The position numbers were made by a program, and so were the translations under genes. Positions 23,321-31,574 of a stretch of 64,000 bases of DNA are shown here, piece after piece. How positions within the stretch are numbered: the stretch's first letter is position 1; each line of letters opens with the position of its first letter. Source of the DNA: Saccharopolyspora erythraea NRRL 2338 (GTDB lineage Bacteria > Actinomycetota > Actinomycetes > Mycobacteriales > Pseudonocardiaceae); assembly GCF_000062885.1 (NCBI RefSeq), contig NC_009142.1, positions 3,151,584 to 3,215,583 on the forward strand, given 5' to 3'. Below the pieces are notes generated by a model that did not search any database, was not told the origin of the DNA, and saw only the letters and a program-made list of their open reading frames with translations.

Positions 23321-24880
23321 ATGCTGGAGCACGTTTCGTGGCGGCGGGTTTCGGTCGCCGCCGCGGCCGCCGCGGTGGTGGCGGTGACCTCGGCCGTGAC
23401 CGGGTCCGCGTCGCCCCGCGCCGGCGCGGACCCGAGCGCGGTGACCATCGACAGTGGACAGATCGTCGGTGCCGTCACCGAGGACCACCGTTCGTTTCTG
23501 GGGATCCCCTACGCCGCACCGCCGGTCGGCGAGCTGCGCTGGCATGCTCCGGAACCGCCCGCACCGTGGACCGAGCCGCTGGACGCGCGGACCCTTCCCG
23601 ACGCGTGCCCGCAGCCGGACGATCCCGCGCAGAACGAGGACTGCCTCAAACTCAACGTCACCACGCCGCTGCCCGCAGGCCGGGCCGCGCTGCCGGTGGT
23701 GGTGTGGTTCCACGGTGGTGCGTTCTTCCGCGGCGCGGGCGGCCAGTACGACCCGGCGCGGATGGCGGTCGCGGGCGATGTCGTGGTCGTCACGGTGAAC
23801 TACCGGCTCGGCGCCCTCGGGTTCCTCGCCGACGACGCCCTGGGCACCACGGCAAACTTCGGTCTCCAGGACCAGATCGCGGCGCTGGAGTGGGTGCGGC
23901 GCAACGCCGCCGCGTTCGGCGGCGACCCCTCCAACGTCACCGCGATGGGCGGCTCGGCGGGCGGGCTGAGCATCTGCGCGCACCTGAGCAACGGCGTGGC
24001 GCCGGAGCTCTTCTCCCGGGCGATCATCCAGAGCGGTCCCTGCGCGGCCCCGTTCCGCACCCGGGAGCAGGCCGGCACCGAGAGCGCGGCGCTGCGCGCG
24101 GCGCTCGGCTGCGACGGCCCGGACGCGGCGGCGTGCCTGCGGAATGCCCCGGCCGACCGCGTCGTCCGGGCACAGACGGGTCTCACCTGGTCGCCCACCG
24201 TCGGTGACCGCGTCGTTCCCAGACAGCCCGCGGACGTTTTCGCCGAAGGCGGCATCGCCCCGGTCGACCTGCTCGTCGGCAGCAACCTCGACGAGGGGCG
24301 GTTCGCGGTCGGGATGAACCACGACGGCAAGGGCGAGCCGGTCACCGCCGAGCAGTACCCGCGACTCGTGCGCGAGCAGTACGGCGCCGTGGCCGACCGC
24401 GTCCTGCGACGCTATCCGCTGAGCGGGTTCGAGACGCCCAGCATCGCGCTCGCCACCGTCCAGACCGACTACACCTCGACCTTCCCGCCGTACTCGGTCT
24501 GCCCCACGTTGTGGACCGAGCAGCAGGCGAGCGGGAAGAACCCGGTGTACGCCTTCGAGTTCGCCGACCGCACCGCGCCGCCGCCCGAGGTGATCCCCGG
24601 TTTCCCCGCGGGCGCGCAGCACGCTTCCGAACTGCAGTACCTGTTCGGCTATTCGGGAGCCGGGGCCCCGCTGGACCCGACCCAGCGCGCGCTCGGCGAC
24701 CTCATGATCGAGTACTGGACCTCGTTCGCGCGCACGGGCACTCCCCGCGCGGCCAACGGCCCCGAGTGGCCGAGGTTCCGGTCCGCCACCGACGTGCTCG
24801 CGTTCGGCGACGGCGGGGTCCGCACCGTCGACCTCGACCAGGAGCACCAGTGCGGGTTCTGGCGGGAAGTCGCCGGCTGA
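23321..24880 (+). CDS. Secreted type B carboxylesterase
   Basis: 519-residue alpha/beta hydrolase of the carboxylesterase B family. An N-terminal signal peptide is likely (RR pair, Ala/Val-rich core, cut near GSASPRAGA). The oxyanion hole is HGGAF, the nucleophile is in GGSAGG, the acid residue is expected in NLDEGRF and the His in GAQHASELQYLF. It hydrolyses esters outside the membrane. It is separated from the ALDH by 48 bp and followed at 45 bp by a methyltransferase gene, in the same transcription direction. It could unmask or inactivate an esterified product. Confidence 0.9.
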   Translation: MLEHVSWRRVSVAAAAAAVVAVTSAVTGSASPRAGADPSAVTIDSGQIVGAVTEDHRSFLGIPYAAPPVGELRWHAPEPPAPWTEPLDARTLPDACPQPDDPAQNEDCLKLNVTTPLPAGRAALPVVVWFHGGAFFRGAGGQYDPARMAVAGDVVVVTVNYRLGALGFLADDALGTTANFGLQDQIAALEWVRRNAAAFGGDPSNVTAMGGSAGGLSICAHLSNGVAPELFSRAIIQSGPCAAPFRTREQAGTESAALRAALGCDGPDAAACLRNAPADRVVRAQTGLTWSPTVGDRVVPRQPADVFAEGGIAPVDLLVGSNLDEGRFAVGMNHDGKGEPVTAEQYPRLVREQYGAVADRVLRRYPLSGFETPSIALATVQTDYTSTFPPYSVCPTLWTEQQASGKNPVYAFEFADRTAPPPEVIPGFPAGAQHASELQYLFGYSGAGAPLDPTQRALGDLMIEYWTSFARTGTPRAANGPEWPRFRSATDVLAFGDGGVRTVDLDQEHQCGFWREVAG

Positions 24881-24925
24881 GCCGGGTCCCGCGGAGGCGA
24901 ACGTCCGACACACGAGGAGGAAGCG

Positions 24926-25681
24926 GTGGATACAGGGGAGAAGCTCGCATCCGGTGCGGAGCCACCGGAGAGCAGACCGGTCGGGCCCGGCGTGCACGTC
25001 CGGGTCCTGGGCGCGGAGGCGCCGGTGCCCGCCGACGACTACGGTTCGACGCTGCTGGCCGACTTCACCGACGTCTACCGCCGGGGAGCCGACGGCTGGA
25101 GTCGTGAGCAGGCGATGCGCGAGACCCTCCGGTTCGTCGTCGAGGCCCTGGGCGGCGAGGTCGCCGGCCGGACGGTGCTCGACGTCGGATGCGGTGTGGG
25201 AGTCGACGTCGAGCGCATGGCCGAGATGGGTGCGCGGCCCACGGGGCTGGACCTGGTCCGGTCGGCGGAATGGGATCGGATCACCGCCGAGAACCCGGCG
25301 GCCGGTTTCGTGCAGGGCGATCTGGTGGAGCTGTTCCACCGCGGGGCGCTCGCGGTGGGCACCTTCGACGCGGTGCTCGACAACGGCTGCATGCACCACC
25401 AGCACCCGGACCGCGTCGGGCTGTTCTTCGACGCGGTGCGCGGTGTCCTGCACGCCGACGGCGTCCTGGTCACCTCGGTGTTCGGCGCGGCGAAGGACAA
25501 GCGCGGCGCGCTCATGCGCAACGAGGCCCGCCGCCTGTTCCGCGACTTCACCCGCGACGAACTGGTCGAGCTGGGCCAGGCGCACGGGTTCGTGGCGGAG
25601 TCGGTGCACGAGGTGCCCCGCGACGACGGGCTCGCCTACTACGTGGGCGTCCTGCGGCCGCAGCGGAAAGGGGCGGCATGA
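24926..25681 (+). CDS. Class I SAM-dependent methyltransferase
   Basis: 251-residue methyltransferase with motif I LDVGCGVGVDVERM, acidic loop GLDLV and motif IV-like FDAVLDNGCMHH. The DNGCMHH element resembles thiopurine/thiol S-methyltransferase-like and related TPMT-fold proteins, so S- or N-methylation is plausible. GTG start at 24926 with AGGAGGAAGC upstream. It overlaps the flavodoxin-like gene by ATGA. Confidence 0.85.
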   Translation: MDTGEKLASGAEPPESRPVGPGVHVRVLGAEAPVPADDYGSTLLADFTDVYRRGADGWSREQAMRETLRFVVEALGGEVAGRTVLDVGCGVGVDVERMAEMGARPTGLDLVRSAEWDRITAENPAAGFVQGDLVELFHRGALAVGTFDAVLDNGCMHHQHPDRVGLFFDAVRGVLHADGVLVTSVFGAAKDKRGALMRNEARRLFRDFTRDELVELGQAHGFVAESVHEVPRDDGLAYYVGVLRPQRKGAA

Positions 25682-26772
25682 CCCGGCTGCTGCTCGTCTA
25701 CCACAGCCGCACGGGCACCCACCGGCGGCTGGCGGAGTGGGCGGCGCGCAGCGCCGAGCGGCGGGGCGCCGAGGTCAGGGTGCGCCAGGTGCCCGCGCTG
25801 CCGGGGGATGCCGTCGGTGACGCCGGCATCCCCGTGGCCGAGCTCGACGATCTGCGGTGGGCGCAGGCGGTGATCTTCGGCAGCCCCACGCACTTCGGCA
25901 GCCCGACGGCGACCTTCAAGCGGTTCCTGGACTCGACCTCGCCGCTGTGGCTCAACAACGAGCTGCGCCGGCTGGTGGTGGGCGCGATGTCGAGCTCCCG
26001 CAGCAGGCGCGGCGGCCGGGACAGCACGGTGCTGACCATCCAGCGCAGCGTGCTGCACTGGGGCGCCACGGTCGTCACGGGTTTCCGGTCGCCGTCCAAC
26101 GAGCTGAGTCCGTACGGGGTTTCGGTGAGCCTGCAGGCAGCGGCTCCCGAGCCCGCCGTGGTCGGCGCCGTAGACGCGTTCGTGGAGTCGGTGATCTCGG
26201 TGGCGGCCGACCTCAACGGCGTCCGCCGGGTGCGGTGTCCGACGATCGCGCTGGTCGCCGACGCGGTCGACGCCGACCTCGCCGGCCTCGCCGACGTGGT
26301 GGCCGCGGCGGTGGCCGCCGACGGCGCGTCGGTGGTCCGGCTCGGCACCGAGGCCGCGTGCGACCCGGACCGGCTCACCGGCATCGACGCCGTCGCGGTC
26401 GGCGCCACGGTGCGGGTGGGGCTGCCCGACGTGCGGGTGGTCGCGATGCTGCAGGAGTGGGGCGGCAGCGGTAAGAAAGGCCCGCTCGCCGGGATGCCCG
26501 CGACCGGCTTCGTGCTGACCACGGCCGAGGAGGACGGTGCCGAGGCGGGCGTCCTGGCGCTCTACACCTCGCTCATGCACGCGGGTGCGGTCATCGTGCC
26601 CTCCGGGCGGCCGGACGAGCCGGTGCTCGGCGGCGCGGGCAACCCGTACGGCACCAGCCTGGCAGGCGGAGCGAGCACGGCGAGCTGGGCGGCCGCGCAC
26701 ACCGAGGCCGCCGACCACATGCGCAGGCTCGTGCGGGTGGCGGGCAGGCTGGGCCGCTCCGAGGCGGTGTGA
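25678..26772 (+). CDS. Tandem WrbA-like flavodoxin protein
   Basis: 364 residues that split into two WrbA/flavodoxin-like halves. Half one (about 1-180) has the phosphate loop YHSRTGTHRRLAEW, GSPTHFGSPTATFKRFLDST and SPSNELSPYGVS. Half two (about 182-364) begins CPTIALVADAV, lacks the Ser/Thr-rich phosphate loop, yet keeps LYTSLMHAGAVIVPSG and GAGNPYGTSLAGG, the WrbA C-terminal signature. Single WrbA proteins are about 200 residues, so this is an internal duplication or fusion. Probably an FMN redox partner; the second half may not bind flavin. It overlaps both neighbours by 4 bp. Confidence 0.84.
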   Translation: MTRLLLVYHSRTGTHRRLAEWAARSAERRGAEVRVRQVPALPGDAVGDAGIPVAELDDLRWAQAVIFGSPTHFGSPTATFKRFLDSTSPLWLNNELRRLVVGAMSSSRSRRGGRDSTVLTIQRSVLHWGATVVTGFRSPSNELSPYGVSVSLQAAAPEPAVVGAVDAFVESVISVAADLNGVRRVRCPTIALVADAVDADLAGLADVVAAAVAADGASVVRLGTEAACDPDRLTGIDAVAVGATVRVGLPDVRVVAMLQEWGGSGKKGPLAGMPATGFVLTTAEEDGAEAGVLALYTSLMHAGAVIVPSGRPDEPVLGGAGNPYGTSLAGGASTASWAAAHTEAADHMRRLVRVAGRLGRSEAV

Positions 26773-26813
26773 CGGGGCGGACGGTCGTTTCCCCGTCGGA
26801 GGAGGGAATGGCG

Positions 26814-29546
26814 ATGTTCTTCCCAGGTGCGGAGCCGTCGGCGGCGGTGAGCGCGGTCCTCGACGAGGTCCGCCGGGGCGGCCGGGCGAGCCTGCTGCTG
26901 GAGGGCGTGCGCGGAGCGGGCAAGACCACCCTGCTGGAGGCCGCCGCGGAGCGGGCGCGCGGGCTCGGTCTCGACGTCGTCCGGCTGCCGGTGCCGACCG
27001 AGGAGCGCGACGCCGGTCGCCGGGGGCGGCGCGGCACGGATGTCGAGGCGTTCGACCCTCCGGCCGGGAAGCCCCTGCGGGACGGGCGGCTGGTCGTGCT
27101 GGCCGACGACCTGCACCGCATGGACACCGCGGCCCTGCACTGCCTGAGCCACCTGTTGACCAGGCACGACCACGGATCGGTCGCGGTCGTGGCCACCGCC
27201 GCGCACGGCGACTACGGACGCGACCCCAGCGCTTTCAACGATGCCGTGGCGCGGTTCCGGCGTCGTGCGGAGCTGCGCCCGCTGACCCGGGCGGCGGTGG
27301 CCGAGACCGCCACGCGCGTGCTCGGGCAGCGGTGCCGGCGCGGCTTCGCCGAGGAATGCCTGCGCCACACCGGAGGAAACCCGCTGTACCTGCGATTGCT
27401 GTTGGAGGAGCTGAGGATTCGCGGTGTCGCGCCGGTGGACGGCTCGGTCGGTGACCTCACGAGCGCGGCGGTGCCTGCGATCGCTGACGTGCTTCCGGTA
27501 CGCGGGCCGGGATTCGAACCCGAGGCCGTGGCCGTGGTCAACGCCGTGGCGTTGCTGCAACCGAACGCCGCGGTGGACCTGGTGGCCCAGTTGGTCCGGC
27601 TCGACGACCTGTGGGTCGCCGACACCCTCGACCGGCTCCTGCGGCAGCGGTTCCTGACCCGCCGCGGCGCGGGCTACGAACTGGACCCGCCGGTCGTGCG
27701 CGCGGCGGTGCTGGCGCGGATGTCCGCGGATGCGCGGGACGAAGGCCACACGCGCGCAGCCGAGCTGCTGTACGCGCAAGGTGCCGACGCCGAGGTCGTC
27801 GCCGCCCACCTGCTCAGGATCCAGCGGCGGGGGATGGCCTGCTGGGCGTGCCGCGTGCTGCGCGAGTGCGCGGTCAACGCCATCGCGCGCGGTGACGGGG
27901 AGGAGGCCGACCGGTACCTGCAGCACGCCCTCGAGCAGTGCACCGGGCAGTGCCGCGCCGACATCCTGCGCGAGCTGGGGAAGCTGGCGCTCGGTGCGCG
28001 ACCCGACGCGGCGCCGGGATACCTGTCCGAGGCGTTGTGGCACTGCGCGTCACCGCGTGAGCGAGCCGAGATCCGCGGCGCGCTGGCCAACTCGCTGTAC
28101 CTGTCCGGCGATGTCGGCGCGGCCACACGCGTGCTGCAGGACGGAGTCGCCGAGGCCGAACCGTCCGATGTGCACGGCGCTGCCGCGCTGCGCGAGGAAC
28201 TCCGGCTGTTCACGACTCTCGCAGGGCGGGCTGAAAGTGTTGCGCCGGCATCGGGCGACAACTCCGCCGTGGCAGGTGAACCGGGGCCGGGTGGCTCGTC
28301 GGCGGGGCGCGGCGCGCTGGTGAACGCGGCGCTGCACCGGTACTGGCGCGGGCACGACCGCGGCGAGTCGGCACGTCTCGCCGAGCGCGCGATCGAGCAC
28401 GGGCCGCAGGACCACGTCGCGACGCTCGCGGTGCCGTTGTTGCTGCTGGCACGCGCGGGTGAGAACGACGCCGCGCTGCGGGCGTGCCGGCGGACGGTGG
28501 ACGAGGCGCGTGCGCGCGGCGCGGTGCTCGTGGAGGCGTCGGCGCTGGCGGTACGCGCCGAGATCGCCTACCGCGCCGGGGAACTCGATGAATGCCGGCA
28601 AGACGCCGTAGCCGCGCTCACCACTCTGCTGGCCCGCCACCCGGCGGGGCACCCGCCCGAGCTCGGGGTCGCGCTGGATGCCTTGACGGGCGCGCTGCTG
28701 GAAGCCGGAGAAGGCGCCGAGGCCCAGCGCTGGCTGGACCGCGCGGGCATGAACGGCCGGATTCCCGATCGGATGGCCTTCCACGGCCTGCTGGCCCAGC
28801 GCGGCAGGCTGCGCATCGAACTCGGGGACCGCGAGGCCGGAATGGCGGACCTGCGGGAATGCGGCCGGCGCATGCGGTCCGGTCCGCACAACCCGACGGC
28901 GGCGCGGTGGCGGTCGGAGCTCGCACTGGCCGTTGCCCGAGCCGGCGGGCACGCCGAGGCCGTGGAGCTGGCCGAAACCGAGCTGGAGCAGGCGAGGAAG
29001 TGGGGCGCGCCGGAGGAGATCGGCCGCGCGCTGCGGGCTTCGGCGGCGGTGGTCTCCGGGGCCGAGCGGGAGGCGAGGCTGGCCGAGGCGGTGGAGGTGC
29101 TCGCCGCGTCGAGCGCCCGGGTCGCCTGGGCCCACGCGCTGTGCGACCTCGGTGTGGTGTTGCGGGAACTGGGCCGCTGGAAGGAGTCCCGCTCCCGGCT
29201 GCGCGCCGCGCTGGCGCTGGCGGAGCGCTGCGGCGCGGCGGTGCTGGCCGGCCGGGCGACGCGGGAGCTGGTCACCTCGGGCGCACGGCTGCGCCGCGTC
29301 ACCGAGATCGGCGTCGAAGCGCTCACCGCCGCGGAGATCCGCGTGGCCGTGATGGCGGCCGAAGGCCGGAGCAACCGCCAGATCGCCGAGGAGCTCTACG
29401 TGTCCCGGCGCACGGTGGAGACCCACCTCAGCCGCGTGTACCAGAAACTCGACATACCCGGCCGATTCGCCCTGGACAGCGCGGTCCTGGCGGGTCTGGT
29501 GCAAGAGGACGCGGCAGAAGGCCCGGCAGCGCTGGGGACGGGTTGA
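26814..29546 (+). CDS. LAL-type LuxR regulator, copy 2
   Basis: About 910-residue large ATP-binding LuxR regulator: Walker A LLLEGVRGAGKTTLLE, Walker B VVLADDLHRMDTAAL, helical TPR-like middle, and C-terminal helix-turn-helix with LTAAEIRVAVMAAEGRSNRQ and YVSRRTVETHLSRVYQKLDI. The ATG at 26814 was chosen for the GGAGGAGG at 26798-26805; a GTG at 26769 overlapping the previous stop is the alternative. It shares long collinear segments (ECGRRM, ELEQAR.WGAP) with the LAL protein encoded at 13992-16703. It closes the likely biosynthetic region and is probably co-transcribed with the CysK-like operon. Confidence 0.9.
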   Translation: MFFPGAEPSAAVSAVLDEVRRGGRASLLLEGVRGAGKTTLLEAAAERARGLGLDVVRLPVPTEERDAGRRGRRGTDVEAFDPPAGKPLRDGRLVVLADDLHRMDTAALHCLSHLLTRHDHGSVAVVATAAHGDYGRDPSAFNDAVARFRRRAELRPLTRAAVAETATRVLGQRCRRGFAEECLRHTGGNPLYLRLLLEELRIRGVAPVDGSVGDLTSAAVPAIADVLPVRGPGFEPEAVAVVNAVALLQPNAAVDLVAQLVRLDDLWVADTLDRLLRQRFLTRRGAGYELDPPVVRAAVLARMSADARDEGHTRAAELLYAQGADAEVVAAHLLRIQRRGMACWACRVLRECAVNAIARGDGEEADRYLQHALEQCTGQCRADILRELGKLALGARPDAAPGYLSEALWHCASPRERAEIRGALANSLYLSGDVGAATRVLQDGVAEAEPSDVHGAAALREELRLFTTLAGRAESVAPASGDNSAVAGEPGPGGSSAGRGALVNAALHRYWRGHDRGESARLAERAIEHGPQDHVATLAVPLLLLARAGENDAALRACRRTVDEARARGAVLVEASALAVRAEIAYRAGELDECRQDAVAALTTLLARHPAGHPPELGVALDALTGALLEAGEGAEAQRWLDRAGMNGRIPDRMAFHGLLAQRGRLRIELGDREAGMADLRECGRRMRSGPHNPTAARWRSELALAVARAGGHAEAVELAETELEQARKWGAPEEIGRALRASAAVVSGAEREARLAEAVEVLAASSARVAWAHALCDLGVVLRELGRWKESRSRLRAALALAERCGAAVLAGRATRELVTSGARLRRVTEIGVEALTAAEIRVAVMAAEGRSNRQIAEELYVSRRTVETHLSRVYQKLDIPGRFALDSAVLAGLVQEDAAEGPAALGTG

Positions 29547-29697
29547 CCTCGGCGCCGCGACCGACTGGTGTCGAACACCGGTTTGGTCCGGCCGCGGCTC
29601 GCGGCCCGGATCGTTACTCCGCCGGGTGGCGATCGACGTGCCGCTGTCGGACCCCGCGGTTACCGTCGCGCCTGGACGACCAAGAGCTGGGGGAGCG

Positions 29698-30465
29698 ATG
29701 ACCGAGCTGACCACTGCCCAACCCGCGGGTACACCGACCTGGATCGACCTCGGTATTCCGGACCTCGACCGCGCGATGACCTTCTACGGCGCGCTGTTCG
29801 GCTGGGAGTTCGACGTGGGGCCGGAGGAGACGGGTCGCTACACCATGTGCCTGCTGCGAGGGTTGCCGGTGGCGGCGATGATGCCGAACCCGGACCCGGG
29901 CGCCACAAACTTCTGGTGGAACGTCTACTTCGCCACCGACGACTGCGACGCCACCGCCGCCAGGGCCGAGAGCGCGGGCGGCTCGCTGCCGGCCTCCCCG
30001 ATGGACGTGATGCAGTACGGGCGGATGGCGATCGTCAAGGATCCGTCCGGTGCGCAGTTCGGGCTGTGGCAGGCGGGGACGCACATCGGCAGCCGGATCG
30101 TCAACGAGCCGAACGCGCTGCTGCGCAACGACCTCGTCACCGCCGAGCCCGACATCGCGCGCGAGTTCTACGCAACGGTGTTCGGCTACTCGGTGGTCCG
30201 CAACCCCGACCTGCCCGACCTCGACTTCACTTTCCTGCAACGGCCCGACGGTCACGAGATCGGCGGTGTCCTCGGTGATGCCGGCGCCGAGACCTCCCGC
30301 TGGGACACCCTGTTCCAGGTCGACGACGCCGACGCGGCCGCACGGCTCGCCGTCGAGGCAGGCGGGCGCGCGAGCGAGCCCACGGACATGATCTACGGGC
30401 GGCTCGTCGACATCACCGACCCGTTCGGCACGCGGTTCCAGGTGGGCTCGCCGAAGAAGAGCTGA
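29698..30465 (+). CDS. Two-domain VOC (glyoxalase-fold) protein
   Basis: 255-residue protein with two vicinal-oxygen-chelate modules: WIDLGIPDLDRAMTFYGALFGWEF at the start (residues about 13-36) and EPDIAREFYATVFGYSVV from about 150. It resembles the actinobacterial Cfp30B-like family, whose function is poorly known. GGGGGAG precedes the ATG at 29698. Toxoflavin lyase (TflA), which destroys toxoflavin in Paenibacillus, is also a VOC-fold metalloenzyme; this protein's position beside the cluster makes resistance a testable idea, but no specific similarity to TflA is claimed. Confidence 0.8.
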   Translation: MTELTTAQPAGTPTWIDLGIPDLDRAMTFYGALFGWEFDVGPEETGRYTMCLLRGLPVAAMMPNPDPGATNFWWNVYFATDDCDATAARAESAGGSLPASPMDVMQYGRMAIVKDPSGAQFGLWQAGTHIGSRIVNEPNALLRNDLVTAEPDIAREFYATVFGYSVVRNPDLPDLDFTFLQRPDGHEIGGVLGDAGAETSRWDTLFQVDDADAAARLAVEAGGRASEPTDMIYGRLVDITDPFGTRFQVGSPKKS

Positions 30466-30580
30466 GCCCGGCCCGGTTCGGCAGCGCCGCCCGCGCGGGT
30501 CGCGCTGCCGGCGGCCGGAATCCGGTGCACGCGCCTCGGCGGTCCGGCACGAGGAGCGGTGCGGACCACGGGTCGCCGCC

Positions 30581-31106
30581 GTGCGGGCGGAGCGCCCCGC
30601 CGCACTGCGACGACGTCATGGAGGCACCGAGTCGGAGTGGTTGGCGCCGGTGGCGCTGATCGCCGCCACGATCACGACCGGGCTCATCGCCGGGTTGTTC
30701 TACGCATTCGCGTGTTCGGTGATGCCCGCGCTGCGCGGCACGGACGCCCGGACGTTCATCGACGTCATGCAGCGCGTCAACAGGGCCATCCTCAACGGGT
30801 GGTTCGCCGCCGCATTCGCCGGTGCGTTCCTGCTGACCGCGCAGGCCGCGGTGCTGCACATCGGCGAAGGCCCGATAGCGTCCTGGCCGCGCTGCTGCTG
30901 CACGGCGCGATGCTGGCGATCACCTTCGTGGTCAACGTGCCGCTGAACAACCAGCTCGACGCCGTCGGTGACCCGTCTGTGCGCGCCGCCCCGAGGCGGT
31001 GCGCAGCCGCTTCGAGCGGCGGTGGGTGCGCTGGAACGTGGTGCGCGCGGTGACGTCGACGGCCGCGCTCGGCTGCCTGGCCACCGTGCTCGCCGTCGTG
31101 TCCTGA
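30581..31106 (+). pseudogene. DUF1772-type membrane protein gene with two frameshifts
   Basis: Three consecutive reading frames together spell one small four-helix membrane protein of the DUF1772 (anthrone-oxygenase-like) family. The first carries WLAPVALIAATITTGLIAGL and a second hydrophobic segment to IGEGPIA, the next frame continues VLAALLLHGAMLAITFVVNV and PLNNQLDA, and the third gives AVRSRFERRWVRWNVVRAV and ends LATVLAVVS at 31106. Shifts lie near 30880 and 30990, both in the same direction. Either the gene is dead or the assembly has two single-base errors in GC-rich runs. Confidence 0.7.
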
Positions 31107-31125
31107 CCACCTGACGGCGCTGGCA

Positions 31126-31170
31126 GCCGAACCGCCCGGCGCTGTCGGGGGCAGCGCCGGGCGGTTCGGC
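31126..31170. terminator. Bidirectional terminator hairpin
   Basis: GCCGAACCGCCCGGCGCTG (31126-31144) and its exact complement (31152-31170) form a 19-bp stem with a 7-base loop. It separates the convergent DUF1772 remnant and universal stress protein genes and can serve both. Confidence 0.75.
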
Positions 31171-31182
31171 ACCACCGGTCGG

Positions 31183-31545
31183 CTACTCGGCTTCGGAGGG
31201 CTTGATCGCGAGCACCGGAACCGGCGAGTCGAGCAGCAGGCGTTGGCTGATGCTTCCCAGCAGTGCCTTGCCCACCGGTGAGCGGCGTCGGATCCCGATG
31301 ACGAGCCGGTCGACGGACCGGGTCCGGATCTCGTCGAGGACCGCATCGGCCGGGTCGCGGTCGGGCAGCCCCTCGCGGTCGAGGACCGTGACGCTCAGAC
31401 CCGGCGGGAACTCCGGTGCCGCGAGGTCGGTCAGCGCGAGGTTGACCACGACCAGTTCGGTGTCGAGGCGTTGTGCCTCGGCGACCGCGGCGTCGAGGGC
31501 CGCGCGGCCTTCCACGCTGTCGGGAACCGCAACCATGATCGTCAT
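31183..31545 (-). CDS. Universal stress protein (UspA family)
   Basis: 120-residue single UspA domain: MTIMVAVPDSVEGRAALDAA start, VVVNLAL, then the nucleotide-type signature VIGIRRRSPVGKALLGSISQ and the last strand PVLAIKP. The G-2x-G-9x-G-type loop suggests ATP binding. It is the last gene of the sugar operon, 29 bp after the transporter, and probably modulates transport or stress response. Confidence 0.88.
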   Translation of the reverse strand: MTIMVAVPDSVEGRAALDAAVAEAQRLDTELVVVNLALTDLAAPEFPPGLSVTVLDREGLPDRDPADAVLDEIRTRSVDRLVIGIRRRSPVGKALLGSISQRLLLDSPVPVLAIKPSEAE

Positions 31546-31574
31546 ATCTGTGACCTCCGTGTGGGGCGGGTTGG

